A stretch of DNA of 64,000 nucleotides, from the NCBI RefSeq assembly GCF_019263585.2, contig NZ_JADQDF010000001.1, positions 2,294,001-2,358,000 of the forward strand. Reading direction: 5' to 3'. This stretch comes from Pseudonocardia oceani (GTDB lineage: Bacteria > Actinomycetota > Actinomycetes > Mycobacteriales > Pseudonocardiaceae). This document shows positions 47,632 to 58,271 of the stretch, piece after piece; positions within the stretch are counted from its first letter, which is position 1; each line of letters starts with the position of its first letter. The translations under genes and the position numbers were made by a program. The notes under the pieces are model-generated. The model had not been told where the DNA came from, made no database searches, and saw nothing but the letters and a program-made list of their open reading frames with translations.

Positions 47632-48867
47632 GTGGTCCTCGTCGGAGAAGCGCGCCGGGTCGGCGACTCGGTGCTGCTCGCGCGGCGCAGCCCGGAGCGC
47701 GGTCCGTCGAACGGACCGCTGCGGCTGTCGAAGTTCCACGCGCCGGAGATCGTGTTCGGCGAGGGGTCGCTGCCCGAGGCCGCGCACGCCGCGGCGCGGC
47801 TCGGCGCGCTGCGCCCGTTCGTCGTCACCGACCCGGGGGTGCTCGAGGCCGGCTGGCCCGCCGAGCTGCTCGCACAGCTGCGCGACGCGGGGCTGGCCCC
47901 GCTGGTGTGGCACGACCTCACACCCAACCCCAAGGACCACGAGATCGAGGACGGCTACCGCCGCTACGTCGAGGGCGGCTGCGACGTGGTGCTCGGCATC
48001 GGCGGCGGCTCGGTCATCGACGCCGCGAAGGGCGTGGCCCTGCTCGCCGCGAACGGCGGCCGGATCCTCGACTACGAGGGCATCGACCGCATCGCCCACC
48101 CGATCCCGCCGCTGATCATGATGCCGACGACGTCGGGCACCGGTGCCGACGTCTCGCAGTTCTGCATCGTCACCGACACCGAGCGGCACACCAAGATCAC
48201 GATCATGGGCCGCGCGCTCGTCCCGGACGTGTCGGTCGTCGACCCGCGGCTGCTGGTCACCATGCCCGAGTGGCTCAACGCCGCCACCGGCCTCGACGCG
48301 CTCACCCACGGCATCGAGGCGTTCGTGTCGCTGGCGCACGGCCCGCTCACCGACCACCACGCGCTGCAGGCGATCGCGCTGGTCAACGGCAACCTGCCCG
48401 AGACCATGCTGCGCCCCGACGACCCCGAGGCGCGCTCGCTGATGGCACAGGCCGCCCTGGAGGCCGGGCTGGCGTTCACCAACGCGATCCTCGGCGCCAC
48501 GCACGCGATGAGCCACCAGGTCGGCGGGATGCTCGACCTGCCGCACGGCGTCGTCAACGGGGTGCTGCTGCCGCACGTCATCCGCTTCAACGGCGCCGCC
48601 GAGCCCGAGCGCTTCGTGCCGATCGCGCAGGCCATGGGGCTGGAGGTGCGCGGGGCGCCTGCGGCGGAGGCCGTGCACATGGTCGCGGAGGCCGTGCGCG
48701 CGCTGGGCGACGAGGTCGGCGTGCCGAAGGGCCTGGCCGCGATCGGCGTGCTCGACACCGACATCCCCCGCCTGGCCCAGCTCACGCTCGGCGACGCCTG
48801 CCTCACCACGAACCCGCGCGGGGCGTCGGTCGAGGACATCGAGGCGCTGTTCCGGGCGGCGATGTAG
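47632..48867 (+). CDS. Iron-type (group III) alcohol dehydrogenase
   Basis: A 411-residue enzyme from GTG 47632 (AAGGGGG upstream). NAD-binding GIGGGSVIDAAKGVALL and TTSGTGADVSQF are followed by the metal ligands in GLDALTHGIEAF (Asp/His), ATHAMSHQVGG (His) and LPHGVVNGVLLP (His). Family members oxidise short-chain alcohols; several actinobacterial ones (NDMA-dependent) use mycofactocin. The immediate downstream kinase/regulator pair resembles, by arrangement, the MadS/MadR systems found next to such dehydrogenases. The substrate is unproven. Confidence 0.9.
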   Translation: MVLVGEARRVGDSVLLARRSPERGPSNGPLRLSKFHAPEIVFGEGSLPEAAHAAARLGALRPFVVTDPGVLEAGWPAELLAQLRDAGLAPLVWHDLTPNPKDHEIEDGYRRYVEGGCDVVLGIGGGSVIDAAKGVALLAANGGRILDYEGIDRIAHPIPPLIMMPTTSGTGADVSQFCIVTDTERHTKITIMGRALVPDVSVVDPRLLVTMPEWLNAATGLDALTHGIEAFVSLAHGPLTDHHALQAIALVNGNLPETMLRPDDPEARSLMAQAALEAGLAFTNAILGATHAMSHQVGGMLDLPHGVVNGVLLPHVIRFNGAAEPERFVPIAQAMGLEVRGAPAAEAVHMVAEAVRALGDEVGVPKGLAAIGVLDTDIPRLAQLTLGDACLTTNPRGASVEDIEALFRAAM

Positions 48868-48870
48868 CCC

Positions 48871-50229
48871 GTGACCAACGCGCAGTGGCCACCCCGGCGG
48901 ACGACCACCCGGCCCGCCCGCCCGGACCTCGAGGCGCTCACCGGCCTGCGCTCGGGCAAGCCGCACTACTACCCCGAGTACCGGGTGGCCGCCGAGCGCA
49001 TGCGCCGCGTCATCCACGCGCTGGAGCGGATCTCGGCCGCGCTGGTGCGCACGATGGAGGGCTCCGAGGCGCTCGTGCGGGCCGTCGTCGAGGCGGCGGC
49101 CAACCACCTGTCCGCGGAGTGGGTCGCGTTCGCCCTCGTCGACGGCGAGCTGCCCGACGCCCGCCCCCGCCACCTCGTGCGCGGCCCGGACGGCGCCGAG
49201 TGGCCCGACCTCGACACCGTGCCCGACCGCGTCCGCGAGCACGTCCACCACGTCCACCGCGCGCAGGCCGACTCCGGCGAGCACTCGCCGGAGGTCACGC
49301 GCCGGCACCTGCACGTGCCGGTGCGCCTGGACGGGCGGGTCGTCGGCGGGTTCGTCGCGTGGACGCCGGTGGAGCGCGAGATCGACGGCACCGACCAGTC
49401 GGTGCTGCGCATCCTGGCCGGTCAGACGGCCGCGGCACTGCAGAACTGCGCACTGCTCGACCACTCCGCCCGGCTCTACGACCACGCCACCCGCCAGGCC
49501 GACGACCTCAAGGTCCGCAACGACCAGCTCGTCGCCACCCAGGCGGAGCTGGGCGCGGCCCGCCAGCGCGAGGTGCTCGACGTCGAACGCCACCGCATCG
49601 CCCGCGAGCTGCACGACAGCGTCACGCAGTACGCGCTGTCGGCCGGCATGCACATCGAGCTCGTGCGCTCGGAGATCGAGGACGACCGGCTGCGCGCCCA
49701 GCTCGACACGGCGAAGGACCTCACCCGCCGGGCCGTCGAGCAGCTGCGCTCGGCGATCTACGCGCTCAACGAGCGCGACGGCTGCGCCGACGAGGACCTG
49801 CCCTCGATGCTGCGGCGGCTGTCCGGGGTGCACATGCCCGACGAGCTGCGCGTCGAGGTGCGGATCGGCGGCAAGCCGGTGGCACTGCCCGCCGACTGCG
49901 AGCAGTCGCTGTTCCGGATCGCCGGCGAGGCCCTGTTCAACACCGCCGTGCACGCCGACGCGAGCCGTGCGGTCGTCCGCCTCGCCTACACCTGCTCCCA
50001 CATCCGCCTCACCGTGTCCGACGACGGCACGGGCAGCCCCGACTGCGTGCGGCGCAGCCTGCGCGCCAGCGTCGCCACGCCGTCCGGGGAGCACCGCGGC
50101 CTGGTCAACATGCAGACCCGTGCCAAGGAGCTGGGCGGCTCGCTGACGTTCCGGCGCGCCCGGCTGGGTGGCCTGCAGGTCCAGGTCGACGTCCCGGTGC
50201 CCTGCGCACCCGAGAGGAACGACCCGTGA
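48871..50229 (+). CDS. GAF sensor histidine kinase (MadS-like)
   Basis: A 452-residue soluble kinase from GTG 48871, four bases after the dehydrogenase stop. Residues ~40-205 form a GAF domain (AALVRTMEGSEALVRAVVEA, LHVPVRLDGRVVGGFVAW). A coiled helix leads to HisKA_3 with His248 in RIARELHDSVTQYALSAGM; the ATPase has FRIAGEALFNTAVHADASRA and GEHRGLVNMQTRAKELGG. The GTGA overlap with the regulator gene shows a unit. It probably senses an alcohol- or ketone-type metabolite, by context only. Confidence 0.9.
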   Translation: MTNAQWPPRRTTTRPARPDLEALTGLRSGKPHYYPEYRVAAERMRRVIHALERISAALVRTMEGSEALVRAVVEAAANHLSAEWVAFALVDGELPDARPRHLVRGPDGAEWPDLDTVPDRVREHVHHVHRAQADSGEHSPEVTRRHLHVPVRLDGRVVGGFVAWTPVEREIDGTDQSVLRILAGQTAAALQNCALLDHSARLYDHATRQADDLKVRNDQLVATQAELGAARQREVLDVERHRIARELHDSVTQYALSAGMHIELVRSEIEDDRLRAQLDTAKDLTRRAVEQLRSAIYALNERDGCADEDLPSMLRRLSGVHMPDELRVEVRIGGKPVALPADCEQSLFRIAGEALFNTAVHADASRAVVRLAYTCSHIRLTVSDDGTGSPDCVRRSLRASVATPSGEHRGLVNMQTRAKELGGSLTFRRARLGGLQVQVDVPVPCAPERNDP

Positions 50230-50906
50230 ACGCCGCCACCCGCACCCAGCACCCCACGCAGGCGCGCCCGATGCCGACGCGGATCGTGCTCGTCGACGAC
50301 CACTCGATCATGCGCCAGGGCCTGCGGGCCGTGCTGGAGCGCGAGGACGACCTGCGCGTCGTCGGCGAGGCGGGCACCCCGAACGACGCCATCGCCGCCG
50401 TCGCCGCCTCGCGCCCGCACGTCGTGCTGCTCGACCTCAAGCTCACCGCGGGCCCGCAGACCGACGGCCTCGACGTCTGCCGCCGGCTCTGCGCCGCGCA
50501 CCCCGGCCTCGGCGTCCTGGTGCTCACGACGTTCTCCGAGGACCGGCTCGTCGTGGAGTCGGTGCAGGCGGGGGCGCGCGGCTACGTCGTCAAGGACGTC
50601 GACACCACCGAGCTCGTGCGCGCGATCCGCGCCGTCTCGCGCGGGGAGAGCGCCTTCGACGCCCGCAGCGCGTCGGCGATGGTCCGGTCGCTGTCGGGCG
50701 GGGTGCCCGACCGGGAGCGGCTCACCGAGCGCGAGCTCGACGTCCTGCGCCTGCTCGCCCGGGGCCTGTCCAACCGCGCGATCGGCGCACAGCTGTTCAT
50801 CTCCGAGACCACGGTGAAGTTCCACGTCGGCAACCTCATGCGCAAGCTGATGGTGTCGCGGCGCGCCGAGGCGGTCTACGCGGCCACCAAGCTCGGACTC
50901 CTCTAG
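50226..50906 (+). CDS. NarL/LuxR-family response regulator (MadR-like)
   Basis: A 226-residue regulator from GTG 50226; an in-frame ATG at 50271 (MPTRIVLVDDHS) is an alternative that fits the receiver domain more tightly. Phosphoacceptor Asp70 lies in VVLLDLKLTAG and Lys in YVVKD. LuxR domain: LTERELDVLRLLARGLSN and ISETTVKFHVGNLMRKLMVS. It likely activates the dehydrogenase gene upstream. Confidence 0.92.
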   Translation: MNAATRTQHPTQARPMPTRIVLVDDHSIMRQGLRAVLEREDDLRVVGEAGTPNDAIAAVAASRPHVVLLDLKLTAGPQTDGLDVCRRLCAAHPGLGVLVLTTFSEDRLVVESVQAGARGYVVKDVDTTELVRAIRAVSRGESAFDARSASAMVRSLSGGVPDRERLTERELDVLRLLARGLSNRAIGAQLFISETTVKFHVGNLMRKLMVSRRAEAVYAATKLGLL

Positions 50907-50925
50907 CTCGATACCCTGCGCCGTC

Positions 50926-51555
50926 ATGCGCCCCTACGCCGAACGACCCGCCCGCGCGCTGGGGCAGGTCCTCGCCGACCTGCTGGTGATCGGCTGGGTG
51001 GTGCTGGTGGTGGTCGTGGCCCGCACGGCGAAGGCGCTGGTCGACGGCCTGCAGGGCCCCGCACAGACCCTCGCCGAGGCCGGCGACTCGATCCGCGGCG
51101 CGTTCGCGGCGGCCGCCGACACCGCGGGCCGCGTGCCCTTCGTCGGCGAGGACCTGGCCCGCGCGCTGGGCACGGGCACCGGCGCCGGGCAGACGCTGGG
51201 CGACGCCGGCCGCGAGCAGGTGCAGGCGGTGGCCACCGCGTCCACCGGCATCGCCGTGGGGATCGTCGTCCTCGCGGCCGTGCCGGTCGTGCTGCTCTGG
51301 CTGGTGCTCCGGGTGCGCTGGATGCTCGCCGCGCGCTCGGCGCTGGCGGTGCGCGACGTCGACGTCGACCTGCTCGCCCTGCGGGCGCTCACCCGGCTGC
51401 CGGTGCGGCGGCTGCTGGCCGTGTCGCCGGACCCGGCCGCGGCGTGGCGGCGCGAGGACCCGGCGGTCGTGCGCGACCTCGCCGCGCTGGAGCTCGCCGC
51501 GCTCGGCCTGCATCCGGCGGAGCGGGCGCCGGCCGGGAGATCGTCGTTCAGGTGA
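50926..51555 (+). CDS. Membrane protein with two helices, function unknown
   Basis: A 209-residue protein from ATG 50926. Helix 1 (VLADLLVIGWVVLVVVVARTA) and helix 2 (GIAVGIVVLAAVPVVLLWLVLRVRWML) flank a ~75-residue Ala/Gly-rich external region; a cytoplasmic C-terminal part has DPAVVRDLAALELAALGLHP. No family is recognised with confidence. It overlaps the convergent lipoprotein gene by eight bases. Confidence 0.8.
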   Translation: MRPYAERPARALGQVLADLLVIGWVVLVVVVARTAKALVDGLQGPAQTLAEAGDSIRGAFAAAADTAGRVPFVGEDLARALGTGTGAGQTLGDAGREQVQAVATASTGIAVGIVVLAAVPVVLLWLVLRVRWMLAARSALAVRDVDVDLLALRALTRLPVRRLLAVSPDPAAAWRREDPAVVRDLAALELAALGLHPAERAPAGRSSFR

Positions 51556-52393
51556 CCGTGACGGCCTTGTCGTCGCGGAGCGGCGGGCGGCCCTCGCCGC
51601 CGGACGGGTCGTCCTCGGTGATCCGCACGACGTAGTCCCCGGGCGGCAGGTCGACGGAGAACGAGAACGCGGCGAACACCTGGCCCTCCGCGGTGCCGGT
51701 GACCCCCGACGCGACCACGGCGCCGTCGCGCAGCACCTCCCACGGCAGCGTCGCCTCGAACACCGCGGCCTCGCCGGTGACCACCAGCGGGCCCGCGACC
51801 GTCGCACCGTGGCCGGGGGCGTCGATCTGCACCAGCGAGCGGGTGGCGTAGAGGTCGGCGCGGGGCACCGGACCGGCCGTGTCCACGGCACCGAACAGCT
51901 CCTCGACGGGCTCGCCGTCGAGGAGGATCCGCACCGGGTCGGTCGTCTGCAGCGCCGCCTGCACGGTGTAGACGAGCTGCTGCACGGTCAGCTCCGCACC
52001 CGCGGTGCCCACCTGGGCGCCGGGCGTCACGCCGGTGAGGTCGACGGTGATCACGCCGCCCGCGACGTCCACGGGCGAGCGCAATCCGGTACCGGCGGGC
52101 CAGAACGTGCGGTAGTCGGGATCGTCCGCCCCGGCGAACATCTCGCGGACCGCGTCGCTCGCCGGGTCGTCGGTGGCGACGCGGTGGAACTCGCGGTGCA
52201 GGCGCGGGCCGGAGTCGGTCTCGGCCACGAAGTAGACGGGCAGGGCCCGCTCGGCCGGCGCCGCCGTCGACGTCGGAGCTGTCGTCGTCGGAGCCGTCGT
52301 CGCCGGAACCGGCGCGTCGGACGGCGCCACCACCGCCGGACCGGCGCACCCGGCGACCAGCAAGACTCCCAGCACCACTGCGATCCGGCGCAC
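51548..52393 (-). CDS. GerMN-domain lipoprotein
   Basis: A 281-residue lipoprotein from GTG 52393, signal and lipobox LLVAGC (Cys16), then a Thr/Pro linker (TTAPTTTAPTSTAAP). The GerMN domain includes LPVYFVAETDSGPRLHREFH and TVQQLVYTVQAALQTTDPV; a C-terminal Gmad2 immunoglobulin-like domain (VQIDAPGHGATVAGPLVVTG through LPPGDYVVRITEDDPSGG) follows. GerMN/Gmad2 proteins are envelope proteins in spore formers and actinobacteria (LpqB relatives); the exact role is unknown. Confidence 0.88.
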   Translation of the reverse strand: MRRIAVVLGVLLVAGCAGPAVVAPSDAPVPATTAPTTTAPTSTAAPAERALPVYFVAETDSGPRLHREFHRVATDDPASDAVREMFAGADDPDYRTFWPAGTGLRSPVDVAGGVITVDLTGVTPGAQVGTAGAELTVQQLVYTVQAALQTTDPVRILLDGEPVEELFGAVDTAGPVPRADLYATRSLVQIDAPGHGATVAGPLVVTGEAAVFEATLPWEVLRDGAVVASGVTGTAEGQVFAAFSFSVDLPPGDYVVRITEDDPSGGEGRPPLRDDKAVTVT

Positions 52394-52510
52394 GCGCCAC
52401 CTCCCCGTCGAGGTCCGATGGAGGAAGACGCACCGGACGCACCCCAGGTTGCCCGCTGCGGCCGGGATCCCCCATCCGGACCACCCGACCGGGTACGGCA
52501 CGCTGCGGCC

Positions 52511-53044
52511 ATGCCGCTGTTCTCGTTCGAGGGCCTCGCCCCCACCGTGCACCCCGAGGCGTTCGTCGCGCCGACCGCCACGCTCGTCGGAGACGTGCGC
52601 GTCGAGGCCGGGGCCTCGATCTGGTACGGCGCGGTGCTGCGCGCCGACTTCGGGCCGATCATCATCCGGGCGGGCGCGAACGTGCAGGACGGCAGCGTGC
52701 TGCACGGCGGCGACGACCCGATCACCGAGGTCGGCGCGGGCGCGACGATCGGGCACCTGTGCGTCGTCCACGGCTGCGTGATCGGCGAGGAGGCCCTGAT
52801 CGGCAACGGCGCCACCATCCAGGACGGCGCCCATATCGGGGCGCGCTGCCTGGTCGGCGCGGGCGCGACCGTGCCGCCCAACACCGTCGTGCCGGACGGG
52901 CGGCTCGTGCTCGGCCAGGTCGCGCGGGAGAAGGGCGAGCTCACGGAGTCGGCCCGCTGGTGGGTCGAGGGCAACCCGCAGATCTACCGGGACCTGGCGC
53001 AGCGCCACCGCGCCGGGGTCCGGCCGGTGGACGAGGGGGCGTAG
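52511..53044 (+). CDS. Gamma-class carbonic anhydrase family protein
   Basis: A 177-residue left-handed beta-helix protein from ATG 52511. Hexapeptide repeats (VGDVRVEAGASIWYGAVLRA, VGAGATIGHLCVVHGCVIGE) and the zinc ligands His65, His82 and His87 are present. Some relatives lack the acidic loop of the archaeal enzyme; here catalysis is likely but not certain. Its TAG shares a base with the GTG of the MarR gene. Confidence 0.92.
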   Translation: MPLFSFEGLAPTVHPEAFVAPTATLVGDVRVEAGASIWYGAVLRADFGPIIIRAGANVQDGSVLHGGDDPITEVGAGATIGHLCVVHGCVIGEEALIGNGATIQDGAHIGARCLVGAGATVPPNTVVPDGRLVLGQVAREKGELTESARWWVEGNPQIYRDLAQRHRAGVRPVDEGA

Positions 53045-53535
53045 TGGCCGGGGCCGGGACCGGCGGCGCCTCTCCCGATGACGCCGCGCACGACGAGGCC
53101 GTCCAGCGGCTCGAGCGGGAGATCAGCCTGCTGCTGCGCCGCTCCCGCAGCGTCCTGCGCACGCTGGCGACGCGGCTGCACCCCGACGTCGACGCCGCGA
53201 GCTACGCGGTGCTGCTGGCGATCGCGCGGTCGTCGCCGCTGCGGCTCGTCGACCTCGCCGAGGAGTTCGGCCTCGACAAGTCGACGATGAGCCGCCAGAT
53301 CTCCTCGCTCCTCGCGCTCGGCCTCCTGCGGCGCCGGCCCGATCCCGAGGACGGGCGCGCGTTCCTGCTGGAGCTGAGCGACGGGGGGCGGGAGCGTCTG
53401 GAGGAGGTCTCGCGGGCGCGGCACGAGGAGTTCCGCTCGCGGCTGGCCTCCTGGTCGGCGGACGACGTCGGCACGCTCGCCGACGGGCTCACGCGCCTGG
53501 CGACGAGCCTCGCTCCCCCGGAGGCCCGGCTTTAG
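53044..53535 (+). CDS. MarR-family regulator
   Basis: A 163-residue regulator from GTG 53044, overlapping the carbonic anhydrase stop by one base. The winged helix reads LRLVDLAEEFGLDKSTMSRQISSLLALGLLRRRPDPEDGRAFLLELS (in parts: LDKSTMSRQISSL, DPEDGRAF). It probably co-regulates its own unit; the downstream operator/promoter belongs to a second MarR gene. Confidence 0.9.
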   Translation: MAGAGTGGASPDDAAHDEAVQRLEREISLLLRRSRSVLRTLATRLHPDVDAASYAVLLAIARSSPLRLVDLAEEFGLDKSTMSRQISSLLALGLLRRRPDPEDGRAFLLELSDGGRERLEEVSRARHEEFRSRLASWSADDVGTLADGLTRLATSLAPPEARL

Positions 53536-53571
53536 GTTGCATGCCGCAACCATCTTCCCTATAGTTGTCGT
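53535..53571 (+). promoter_or_regulatory. Leaderless promoter and operator of the MarR-MFS unit
   Basis: TTGCAT (53537-53542), 17 bases, TATAGT (53560-53565): the best sigma70 match in the window. The -10 ends six bases before ATG 53572, so the transcript starts at the start codon. GGTTGC-N5-GCAACC (53535-53551) is an inverted repeat over the -35 box, a good MarR operator. A second pair of CAAC/GTTG arms spans the -10. Confidence 0.75.
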
Positions 53572-54051
53572 ATGCACACGATCTCGTCCGCACCCGTCAC
53601 CGGCGACGACGCCGTGGACGAGCTGGCCGACGCCGTCACGCACCTCGTGCGCAAGTGGCGCACGGCGGGCCGCCGCGTCCCGAACGCGGCGCACTCCACG
53701 CTGGCCCTGCTCCAGCTCGCCGGGCTCCTCGACGAGGGCGAGCACCGCATCGGCGAGATCGCCGAGCTCCGCGGCGTCGACCAGTCGGTGGTGAGCCGCC
53801 AGGTCGGCGAGCTCCAGGCGCGCGGGCTGGCCTGCCGCCGCCCCGACCCGTCCGACCGCCGCGCCGGGCTCGTCTCGCTCACCCCCGACGGGCACGCGCT
53901 CGTCGGGCGCACGCGCACGCTCAGGCGCGACCTGGTCCGCAGCGCGCTGGAGCGCAGCGACGCAGGCGACGTGCACACCGTGGCCCGGCTCGTCGCCGCG
54001 CTCGCCGAGGAGATCGAGGCGCGCGCGGACCAGCTCACCGGCCTCAGCTGA
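53572..54051 (+). CDS. MarR-family regulator of an MFS exporter
   Basis: A 159-residue MarR protein from ATG 53572 with no ribosome site but an ideal leaderless promoter. Winged helix: HRIGEIAELRGVDQSVVSRQVGELQARGLACRRPDPSDRRAGLVSLT (in parts: VDQSVVSRQVGEL, DPSDRRAGLVSL). The exporter gene follows 22 bases later, a classic repressor-exporter unit relieved by the exported compound. Confidence 0.93.
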   Translation: MHTISSAPVTGDDAVDELADAVTHLVRKWRTAGRRVPNAAHSTLALLQLAGLLDEGEHRIGEIAELRGVDQSVVSRQVGELQARGLACRRPDPSDRRAGLVSLTPDGHALVGRTRTLRRDLVRSALERSDAGDVHTVARLVAALAEEIEARADQLTGLS

Positions 54052-54073
54052 CCCGAACGAAGAAGGAACCGTC

Positions 54074-55870
54074 ATGACCACGACCGCCCCCGCCCGGGCT
54101 GTCCCGGCAGCGCCGCCCGAACCCGTGCGCAGCCGGCGCGAGGTGCTCACCGCACTGAGCGGACTGCTGCTCGCGATGTTCGTCGCGATCCTGTCCAGCA
54201 CGATCGTGTCCAACGCGCTGCCGACGATCGTCGCCGACCTGCACGGCGACCAGACCGGCTACACGTGGATCGTCACCGCCACCCTGCTGACGACCACCGC
54301 GTCCACCCCGATCTGGGGCAAGCTCGCCGACCTGTTCAGCAAGAAGCTGCTGGTCCAGGTCGCGATCGTGGTGTTCGTCCTCGCCTCGATCGGCGCCGGG
54401 TTCGCCGGCTCGATGGGCGAGCTGATCGCCTGGCGCGCCGCGCAGGGCATCGGTGCGGGCGGGCTGCAGGCGCTGGCGCAGGTCGTCATCGCCGCGCTGA
54501 TCCCGCCGCGCGAGCGCGGCCGCTACTCCGGCTACCTCGGCGCCGTGCTGGCCGCCGCGACCGTCTCCGGCCCGCTGGTCGGCGGCCTGCTCGTGAGCAC
54601 CCCGGCCCTGGGCTGGCGCTGGACCTTCTTCATCGGCGTCCCGATCGGCCTCGCCGCGCTCGTCGTGCTGCAGCGCACGCTGCACGTGCCGACGATCAAG
54701 CGCGAGGTGCGCCTGGACTACCTCGGTGCCGCGCTCATCTCCGGTGGCGTCTCGGTGCTGCTGATCTGGATGTCGCTGGCCGGCTCGCAGTTCGCGTGGA
54801 GCTCGCCGACGTCCCTGGGGCTCGCCGCGCTGGGCGCGGGCGCCCTCGTCGCCGCCGTGTTCGTGGAGTTCCGGGCGCCGGAGCCGGTCGTGCCGATGTC
54901 GCTGTTCCGCGAGCGGACCGTCGTGCTGTCGGTGGTCGCGAGCCTCGTCGTCGGCGTGGTGATGTTCGGCAGCACGGTCTACCTCGGCCAGTACTTCCAG
55001 ATCGCCCGCTCCTACGATCCGACCACCGCGGGCCTGCTGACGCTGCCGCTGGTCGGCGGGCTGCTCGTGGCCTCCACCGGCTCGGGCCAGCTGATCAGCC
55101 GCTTCGGCCGCTGGAAGCGCTACCTGGTGCTCGGCGCCGTGCTGATGACCACCGGCCTGGGCCTGCTCTCCACGATCGACCACACCACCCCCGTCGTCCG
55201 GATCGGCGTGTTCCTCGCCGTCCTGGGCCTGGGGATCGGCATGAGCATGCAGAACCTGGTGCTGGCCGTGCAGAACACCGTCGACGTCCACGACGTCGGC
55301 GCGGCGAGCTCGCTCGTCGCGTTCCTACGGTCGCTGGGCGGTACGGTCGGCGTCACGGTCCTCGGGGTCGTCCTCGACGCCCGGGTCACCGCGCTCAGCG
55401 GCTCGTCGTCGGGGCTCGGGGGGCTGGGCACCGACAGCGCGGCCGAGGCCGAGGCGGTGCGCGCCGCCTACGGCGACGGGCTGGCGCTGGTGTTCGGGAT
55501 CGCCGCGGTCGCCTCGCTGGTGACGCTGGTGGCCGTCCTGCTGATCCGGGAGGTGCCGCTGCGGACGACCGTCGCGAAGGCGCCGGCGGCCGAGCCCGCG
55601 CCCGCTGCCGCGCCCACTGCCGCGCCCGCCGTCGAGACCGCTGGGGCGCCCGCCCCGGCCGGCCGGCACGCCGCCGACCCGGCCGACGCGGCCCGCGACC
55701 GCCTCCTCGCGGTGCTGGTGCCCGAGCCGCAGGAGGCGCTGCGGGCGCTGCACGACGTGGAGCGGGCGAGCCGCGACCTGGCGGTCACCCGGGAGCGCCT
55801 GGACGCCTCCCTGGCGAAGCTGCGGGAGATCGGGCTGGACGAGCGCCAGCTGGCGAGGGTGCGGCGGTAG
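54074..55870 (+). CDS. MFS exporter, DHA2 (14-helix) family, with cytoplasmic extension
   Basis: A 598-residue transporter from ATG 54074. Motifs: LSSTIVSNALPTIVADLHG in helix 1, GKLADLFSKKLL (motif A), and RAAQGIGAGGLQAL (motif B region), typical of drug:H+ antiporter-2 proteins. Fourteen helices end near residue 495. The remaining ~100 residues are an Ala/Pro linker and a charged helical segment (PEPQEALRALHDVERASRDLAVTRERLDASLAKLREIG in parts: HDVERASRDLAVTRERLDAS), which is unusual. With the MarR gene it forms an efflux unit; the substrate is unknown. Confidence 0.92.
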   Translation: MTTTAPARAVPAAPPEPVRSRREVLTALSGLLLAMFVAILSSTIVSNALPTIVADLHGDQTGYTWIVTATLLTTTASTPIWGKLADLFSKKLLVQVAIVVFVLASIGAGFAGSMGELIAWRAAQGIGAGGLQALAQVVIAALIPPRERGRYSGYLGAVLAAATVSGPLVGGLLVSTPALGWRWTFFIGVPIGLAALVVLQRTLHVPTIKREVRLDYLGAALISGGVSVLLIWMSLAGSQFAWSSPTSLGLAALGAGALVAAVFVEFRAPEPVVPMSLFRERTVVLSVVASLVVGVVMFGSTVYLGQYFQIARSYDPTTAGLLTLPLVGGLLVASTGSGQLISRFGRWKRYLVLGAVLMTTGLGLLSTIDHTTPVVRIGVFLAVLGLGIGMSMQNLVLAVQNTVDVHDVGAASSLVAFLRSLGGTVGVTVLGVVLDARVTALSGSSSGLGGLGTDSAAEAEAVRAAYGDGLALVFGIAAVASLVTLVAVLLIREVPLRTTVAKAPAAEPAPAAAPTAAPAVETAGAPAPAGRHAADPADAARDRLLAVLVPEPQEALRALHDVERASRDLAVTRERLDASLAKLREIGLDERQLARVRR

Positions 55871-55898
55871 GGCCCGCGCCTGCCGACCCGCTCCGGAG

Positions 55899-56042
55899 TT
55901 GCAGGAAAGCCACTTTCCCGCCATCAGATTGCAGGAAAGTGGCTTTCCTGCAAGCCGCCCCCGCCCCCGCGCCCCGCGCCCCGTGACAGTGGAGTGGCTT
56001 TACTGGCGCCCAGTGGCAGTGAAGTGGCTTTACTGGCACTGG
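55899..56042. repeat. Cluster of short palindromic repeats with AAGTGGCTTT core
   Basis: Four related units. TTGCAGGAAAG-TGG-CTTTCCTGCAA (55929-55953) is a perfect 11-bp-arm palindrome; a shorter, inverted partner TTGCAGGAAAGCCACTTTCC is at 55899-55918. Two further copies share AGTGGCTTTACTGGC (55993-56007 and 56023-56037) within CAGTG...CACTG arms. All contain AAGTGGCTTT or its close form. They fill the 216 bases between the convergent exporter and thiG and could end both transcripts. Confidence 0.8.
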
Positions 56043-56086
56043 CACTGGCGGGACGGGGCGGGGGCGGGCGCGCGGGGGCGGGGGGG

Positions 56087-58151
<2,065 letters not shown>

Positions 58152-58157
58152 GCTCCC

Positions 58158-58244
58158 CGCTCCCTGCGCCGGCATGACCCGGATCAGGTTCGACGGTCGG
58201 GACTCCGTGGTCCCCTCTCAGCCCCACCGGGGCTCCCGTGCGTC
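58158..58244 (-). ncRNA. TPP riboswitch upstream of thiO
   Basis: On the minus strand the THI-element core is complete: GGGAGCC, GGGGCTGAGAGGGG, GTCGAACCTGATCCGGGTCA, then TGCCGGCGCAGGGAG. It ends seven bases before ATG 58151, so it most likely controls translation of thiO by hiding the ribosome site when thiamine pyrophosphate binds. The divergent thiE is not in its path. Confidence 0.95.
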
Positions 58245-58271
58245 ACCTGCCCCCAGCCTACGCTCACGTCC

